DNA of 64,000 bases. It comes from Musa acuminata AAA Group. Its lineage: Eukaryota; Streptophyta; Magnoliopsida; Zingiberales; Musaceae. The notes beneath the pieces were generated by a model, which was not told where the DNA came from, made no database searches, and worked only from the letters and a program-made list of their open reading frames with translations. The position numbers and the translations under genes were made by a program. The DNA lies in NCBI RefSeq assembly GCF_036884655.1, contig NC_088355.1, positions 41,097,001-41,161,000 on the forward strand, given 5' to 3'. Every line of letters begins with the position of its first letter. Position 1 is the stretch's first letter. Shown here piece by piece: positions 59,158 to 64,000 of the stretch.

Positions 59158-60046
59158 TGTGTCTCCAAAAGTTACTATGTGCTTCCGAATATCTTACCAG
59201 ATTATCACTTTAGAAAAGATTGTGTGGTAGCAAATTATATGTCACCAATGTATTATCTTCCCAATCTTGCATCTATCATTATTCTTATGGCAGATCGATG
59301 ACTAAAGAGGATATTATAGCCCAGCTTACTTTGAAACTACGTTACAGGCTTAAGCAACTGGCGGAAGTACTCAGCCTAGCATTTGGAAGGACAAGATCAA
59401 TAGAGTTATAATATATAAGAGCTCAAATAAGAAGGAAATAAAGAGTACGAACCAAGAAAATATACTATCCAATACATACAGACATCCAAACAAAAGACAA
59501 GGATCATCTTATAGACATTATAAATATAAAAATAGTAATATATAGCATGTACATAAAGAATAGAAAAAACTATAGCACAAATCAAAATATCTTTGTAAGG
59601 ATAAGCACATTTCACTAATGAACTGATTTCTAAATAAGCTCATTTTGGCCAAACTATCATCAAACAAAAAAGCAAACAGTTGTCTGCATTTCAGCAATAT
59701 AAGCCGAAATTGTCATGAGACATGATATATCACGAAATATAATTAATTCTACATACTATTTAGTTTGTTTGCCTATGATTATAGAAGAACAATACTCATA
59801 TGAATTAAGAGGAAGTCAATAATTTCAATCATGAAGGATTAATATATACAATGATCAGCATAACCCTTAAAAGGAATCAAAAGTGGAGAAGAAATCATAA
59901 TAATGGATCAGAACCTAATAACATTTTGTGTTGACAGGACAAGATGCATAACATAGGACAATTCCAAAGGATACATACTACAGTTTGCAATGGGCACAAA
60001 ATAAAGTATAACCAAAGCAAAGGAGTATGAAAAAACAGGGAATCAC

Positions 60047-60154
60047 CTGACAAAATTGCATCAATTGATAGAAAGCAATGATTCTAACGTTCATTATGAT
60101 TTCCCCAACTTCCTCCACAGTGCAGTATCTCTTTAAGTCGAGCTCAATGTACAT
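60047..60154 (-). CDS. Candidate uORF exon of bHLH gene (SAC51-type conserved peptide, diverged)
   Basis: ATG at 60154 opens MYIELDLKRYCTVEEVGEII, then MNVRIIAFYQLMQFCQ, followed by a possible donor CAG|GTGATT at 60046. The block VRIIAFYQLMQFCQ resembles the conserved SAC51-family uORF peptide that I recall as VRVIACFQPLQDCQ: about 8 of 14 identical, with conservative changes elsewhere. In that family the uORF represses main-ORF translation and thermospermine relieves it. If unspliced, the frame continues to 59978. The resemblance is from memory and the leader splicing is not proven. Confidence 0.45.
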
Positions 60155-60356
60155 TATCACCACTTCAAATCCAATATAATTGAGTCATTAAACCAAACAA
60201 TTGGCTTCAGTTCGTGTTACCTGCACAAAAGTATGCATAAAAATACGACTAGAAAGAATCTTACAATAGCAACGTAAATCTTATGATAATTGGAGAGAAG
60301 GAACAAAGAATCAAAATTCAACCTTTATCCTCTTCCGCAAAAAAGTTCAACATAGA

Positions 60357-60467
60357 TCAAAACAAGCAAGAAGCGGGGACATACACAATAGCACGGGAAA
60401 AGACAACTAGGCAAGCACGCTTCTTATTGCCGTCGTAATGAATCGGGAGGGACGACACCCACGGCAT
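60357..60467 (-). CDS. Candidate short uORF (36 aa) in bHLH leader
   Basis: ATG at 60467 starts MPWVSSLPIHYDGNKKRACL, then VVFSRAIVYVPASCLF and stop. It is protein-like, with a conserved-looking GNKKRACLVVFSRA. It may be a further uORF or part of a spliced one. Function unknown. Confidence 0.35.
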   Translation of the reverse strand: MPWVSSLPIHYDGNKKRACLVVFSRAIVYVPASCLF

Positions 60468-61060
60468 GATGTTTGACCTCACGTCTTTCCAGCAATTCTG
60501 GTCAACAATCAAAGTGAAGATCCTCGTATTATAATAAAGTCAAAACCAGACCCTCCATGCCACGAAAAATTCACAGAAGAACAGAGACGAAACACATAAT
60601 TCGATGACAAACCGAGACATACGCTACATTTGATAAAAAAGATGTGCGAGATCGAGAAGGACATCCAGATCTCCAAGTAATAAAAAGAGAGAACCTTTAA
60701 TAAAAAGTCATAGAGGATCCAAGGAAACAAACAAGAAAACAACGACGAACAGATGGATATAAGAAGTAGAGGAAACATGCCGCGATGGCATTAAAGTTAG
60801 GAATACCGAGTTACAAACTTACGGAGAACGAACCAAGGACGATAACGATGACGGCGAGCTCAAAATCCAAAGTTTTACAGCGAATTAGGGACGAAATCAA
60901 AGAAGAGCTCCTCAGCCGAGGCGCAGCACCAGATTACGAAGGCCACCACTAGAGTCCAGGCTTAGGTTATGGCCTCCTTTTTAAGCTGAGGCCACAGCTA
61001 AACCCTAAGGGCTGGATTCTTATTGTGCCCTCTAACCTTAGGCTTCATTTTCTCTTTCTC

Positions 61061-61061
61061 T

Positions 61062-61103
<42 letters not shown>
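61061..61103. repeat. (CT)n tract upstream of bHLH gene
   Basis: About 20 CT dinucleotides, reading GA in the transcribed direction of the bHLH gene. GAGA-type tracts are common near plant transcription starts. Confidence 0.85.
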
Positions 61104-61107
<4 letters not shown>

Positions 61108-61439
61108 TTTAACTTTATTTTGATTAGAAAAAGACAATTAAAGTGACTAATCAGAACCCTTAATAAGCTTTTTACTTGATTAAAGTGGTTGGTTGATCAT
61201 TAAGAAGGTGGCCATCATGTCTCATTTGATCAGTGGATTCTACTATTATATATTTGTTCTTCTTGTTTGTTATACTTTGATTACTAAGATATAGACCATT
61301 TGGCTCAAACTAGTAATTGCTTTGTCAGCTTTCTACTTTGCATCCACATCCAACTAATGAAAATGATGTTTAGACTTCATACTTACCCAAGGCATAACTT
61401 AGAAATCTTACTTCATGTTTAGACTTCATACTTCAAATC

Positions 61440-62090
61440 ATACTTTTATTATATATTATTGATAAGGCATATTCTGGTATCATCCTCGTGGATATATAAT
61501 CAGCAGCAAACACGTTAGTGCGGACATGGAGCCTCGGGACTAAGATATAGCGTCACATCGGATGTACCACCTCAGACTCGGGACGACGGTCGCCCCTTCT
61601 CGTATTGTCCAAAGTCGCACAAGACAGCGTCGTACGGTAGAAGGTCACTTCGAAAAGTTCGGAACGGTGCGAGGTGATGTCGTTCAGTGCAGGTCGATCG
61701 GTGCTCGCACAAAGGTACAAGTTGATCGCCCGAGAAGTCGATCGCCGTCGTCAGATCATATACGATCGTCCCTCGAGCACAAGTATAAAAGCCTCATGAT
61801 CAACATCAAGCGAGGGGTCGGGGTGTTTCTTTCCTTTTATAAAAAAAACTTCACTTCGTACTCACTTAACTTTCAAGGGGTTGAGTCGGAAAATCCTCCT
61901 CCCAACCTCGGCATGTGTGTAGGAACCCAGTTATGAAGAAGCAAGCCACTAATCAAGGAAGAAGATCGTGCCCATGGGATAAGGCGCAAACTCAACCCGA
62001 CTCGACAAATGCTCATCATCCAACAATCAGCCGCATAGACAATTTTGCACATCGAGGGTCAGATCGAACCATGGGGTTCGAGAGTTCGTT
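61440..62090 (+). mobile_element. LTR retrotransposon fragment or solo LTR
   Basis: TATA-like GCACAAGTATAAAAGCCTCA near 61779, a second TTTTATAAAAAAAACTTCAC, then ACTCACTTAACTTTCAAGGG and CCTCGGCATGTGTGTAGGAA near 61907. This order of promoter, R and U5-like motifs matches plant gypsy LTRs. The interior is GC-rich compared with the flanks. No coding domains; ends uncertain. Confidence 0.5.
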
Positions 62091-62859
62091 AACAATTATA
62101 AAAAAATTTAAATTAACAATCCAACCGCTTTGGGTTTCAATGTTGTTATTATATTTTTAAAGAAAATAAGGGGTGATAATGGTTTTGAAATCACTAGCTT
62201 AGTTTCAATTCAACTAAAATTCCGATTAAATCCAAATATGAAGTATTAACCCGTGACACATATTTATCTTTTATATTTATTTTTTTCATATTTAACCAGT
62301 TTAGAACAGTTAATTTTGATTTCGATTTCAATTTCTAGGCATTGAAATAGAACAGTTAATTTCTCATATTTTGCTGAAAAATCAATCCCAATTTCGAATC
62401 GATTTGGGTTCGATTCAGACCTTCTCATGGATTGGATGGGCCAAATTGCAAGCCGGGCGGGGCCGATTATGGACTAGTTTTTGGAAGCAATATGAAAGAA
62501 AAGCTTTTACATACATTATATTTACATCCCTTGCAATTATAAATTTTAGTATAACATTATATCCCTCCAAACAGTAAACGACTCGACGTACGTCAGTATA
62601 CTGTTGTTAGTATTAGTTTATTTGAGCTAAATAAATATATACAATATAAACATTCTAAAATACTATATTGTTATAGTACATATGAGTTTGTAAAAGATAT
62701 TAATATAATATTTATAATTTTCATAAATAATTAATCTAAGTTATTGTTGTATAAAAATATTATAACAAGACTCGTTCATCAACTTATGGATAAGGAAAAA
62801 AAGAGGAAAAGAGGAATTTCCCAGAAAAAACTAAAAAATAAGTTTTTCTTTCGAAAATT

Positions 62860-62862
<3 letters not shown>
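62091..62862. other. AT-rich spacer upstream of CYP72A
   Basis: No gene or repeat recognised. Confidence 0.4.

Positions 62863-62947
<85 letters not shown>
62863..62947. repeat. (AT)n microsatellite at CYP72A promoter
   Basis: About 42 uninterrupted TA dinucleotides, ending about 170 bp before the preferred CYP72A start codon. Confidence 0.95.
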
Positions 62948-62952
<5 letters not shown>

Positions 62953-63115
62953 TGTGGATATGTCTAAGAACAGTAACGTAAGCGCTGAAGTCATCCCGGT
63001 CCTTGTTGCCAACTTTGACCGTCGAAAGATGTAATGTACCCCGTCATCCGAGGAAATGGACGCGCCGGCCGTCTCTTTTAAGTCCATGGCCGTGGGTGAT
63101 TCCGTGTCAGAAGAC

Positions 63116-64000
63116 ATGGCGTGGAGCCTCGTGTGGGGTGTGGGCGGGCTGCTGCTTCTGGTGTGGGCGCTGAGGACGCTGAACTGGGCGTGGTGGACGC
63201 CGAGGCGGCTGGAGCGCGCGCTCCGGGCGCAGGGGCTCAACGGCACCCCCTACCGCTTCCCCAAAGGCGATCTCAAGGAGAACGTGCGGCTCGACAAAGA
63301 GGCGCTCTCCACGCCCATGCCTCTCACCCACAACATCGTCCCTCGCGTCCTCCCTTTTCTCCGTCGCGCCATCGACGAGTACGGTAAGCCTCTCTTTTTC
63401 GACGTTGTTTTCGAGATATTTGATGCGTGCAATCAACTTGTTTGATTTATTGCCTATTAGAGAGGATCTTGACGAAGGACTCGTGAATCCATGCAGGCAA
63501 GATATGCTTCACTTGGTTTGGACCAGTACCCCGAGTGACGATTATGGATCCCGAGTTGGTGAGGGAGGTTCTTTCCAACAAGTTCGGCCACTTTGGTAAG
63601 CCCAAAGGAATCCTCCTCGGAAGGTTTCTCTTTAGAGGACTTGTTTCGTACGAAGGCGAAAAGTGGGTGAAACATAGGAGGATTATGAATCCTGCTTTCC
63701 ATGTTGAGAAGTTGAAGGTGACTCATTGCCCCTATTAGAGACAATCTTGTTTGTAGCTTGGTTTATGTGAAAATGTCGGCCTCCTTCAAGCCTATTGAAA
63801 CGAATTGACTTCTCTTTTTTTCTCGTATCCTCATCATTTACAGCGAATGTTGCCAGCATTCTGTGCTTGCTGTAGTGATCTGATGAGCAGGTGGGAGAAC
63901 CTGGTTGGCTCCGAGGCATGTTACGAGTTGGATGTTTGGCCTGAGTTCCAAAGCTTCACCGGAGATGTCATTTCACGAGCAGCTTTTGGTAGCAGTTACG
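63116..64000 (+). CDS. Cytochrome P450, CYP72A family, 5' part (3' end outside window)
   Basis: Exons 63116-63383, 63497-63717 and 63844-64000+ join in phase (215 codons seen). ATG at 63116 puts the membrane anchor at the very N-terminus (MAWSLVWGVGGLLLLVWALR), as in CYP72A enzymes. An upstream in-frame ATG at 63056 would add 20 residues. Next come RRLERALRAQGLNGTPYRFP (proline hinge region), GKICFTWFGPVPRVTIMDPE, GLVSYEGEKWVKHRRIMNPA (helix C, W-x-x-x-R) and FQSFTGDVISRAAFGSSY, all CYP72A signatures. The I-helix, ExxR and heme-Cys regions are beyond the window. CYP72 enzymes sit in the ER membrane and oxidise gibberellins, terpenoids or herbicides in different species; the substrate is unknown here. 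Confidence 0.92.

Larger units (their letters stand above)
58957..61060 (-). other. Presumed leader, 5' introns and promoter of the bHLH gene
   Basis: About 2 kb upstream of the bHLH ATG. It holds a SINE at 59053-59157, a candidate conserved uORF exon at 60047-60154 preceded by an acceptor-like TTTTGTGCAG at about 60220, and a short ORF at 60357-60467. The exon structure of the leader is not resolved. Confidence 0.45.

Overview
The window is nuclear DNA from a flowering plant. The evidence is many phased GT-AG introns, plant-specific families (ATL, CIN-type TCP, CLE, ARF, WRKY, SAC51-type bHLH, CYP72A), tRNA-derived SINEs, and AT-rich intergenic space littered with decayed LTR retrotransposons. 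The style of the LTR and gypsy remnants and the CYP72A/ARF3 sequences suggest a monocot, most likely a Zingiberales species such as Musa or Ensete. That placement is an inference from memory and was not tested by any search.

Layout. At 1-200 (-) is the N-terminus of an ATL-like RING-H2 protein, cut by the window edge. At 1862-2974 (-) is a CIN-class TCP factor with a decayed miR319 site. From 4.2 to 7.2 kb the sequence is repetitive: a 24-bp minisatellite, then two LTR-like units in tandem. Two CLE peptide genes follow at 7612-7833 (+) and 10273-10497 (+). At 12133-19644 (+) is a ten-exon ARF3/ETTIN-type auxin response factor with both tasiR-ARF sites, and a SINE sits in its largest intron. 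From 20.3 to 23.5 kb a broken copy of a METTL21-like methyltransferase gene and its intact, intronless relative flank a 30-bp minisatellite and LTR debris. An unrecognised three-exon small gene is proposed at 26036-27043 (+). At 27814-33517 (+) is ETHE1-type persulfide dioxygenase in nine exons, with one GC-AG intron. At 34784-37691 (+) is an L18a-like membrane protein gene. From 38.9 to 42.2 kb lies a heavily mutated Ty3/gypsy remnant. At 43967-47446 (-) is a plastid-targeted Ycf23/DUF561 protein in nine exons. At 48038-48265 (-) is a small cysteine-rich membrane protein. At 54210-55687 (+) is a group IIc WRKY factor. At 58231-58956 (-) is a SAC51/bHLH144-type bHLH with a long leader that holds candidate uORFs and a SINE. 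At 63116-64000 (+) is the 5' part of a CYP72A cytochrome P450.

There are no operons; the genes are independent units. Several act in development and hormone or peptide signalling (TCP, two CLEs, ARF3, bHLH) and show post-transcriptional control by miRNA, tasiRNA or uORF. The others are metabolic, organellar or stress genes (ETHE1, Ycf23-like, CYP72A, WRKY). I found no convincing new multi-gene system. The items most worth checking are the decayed miR319 site, the two linked CLE genes of different motif classes, the diverged SAC51-type uORF beside a SINE, the catalytic-motif deletion in the methyltransferase pseudogene, and the unrecognised small spliced gene. All exon coordinates come from reading splice consensus, phase and family conservation by eye.
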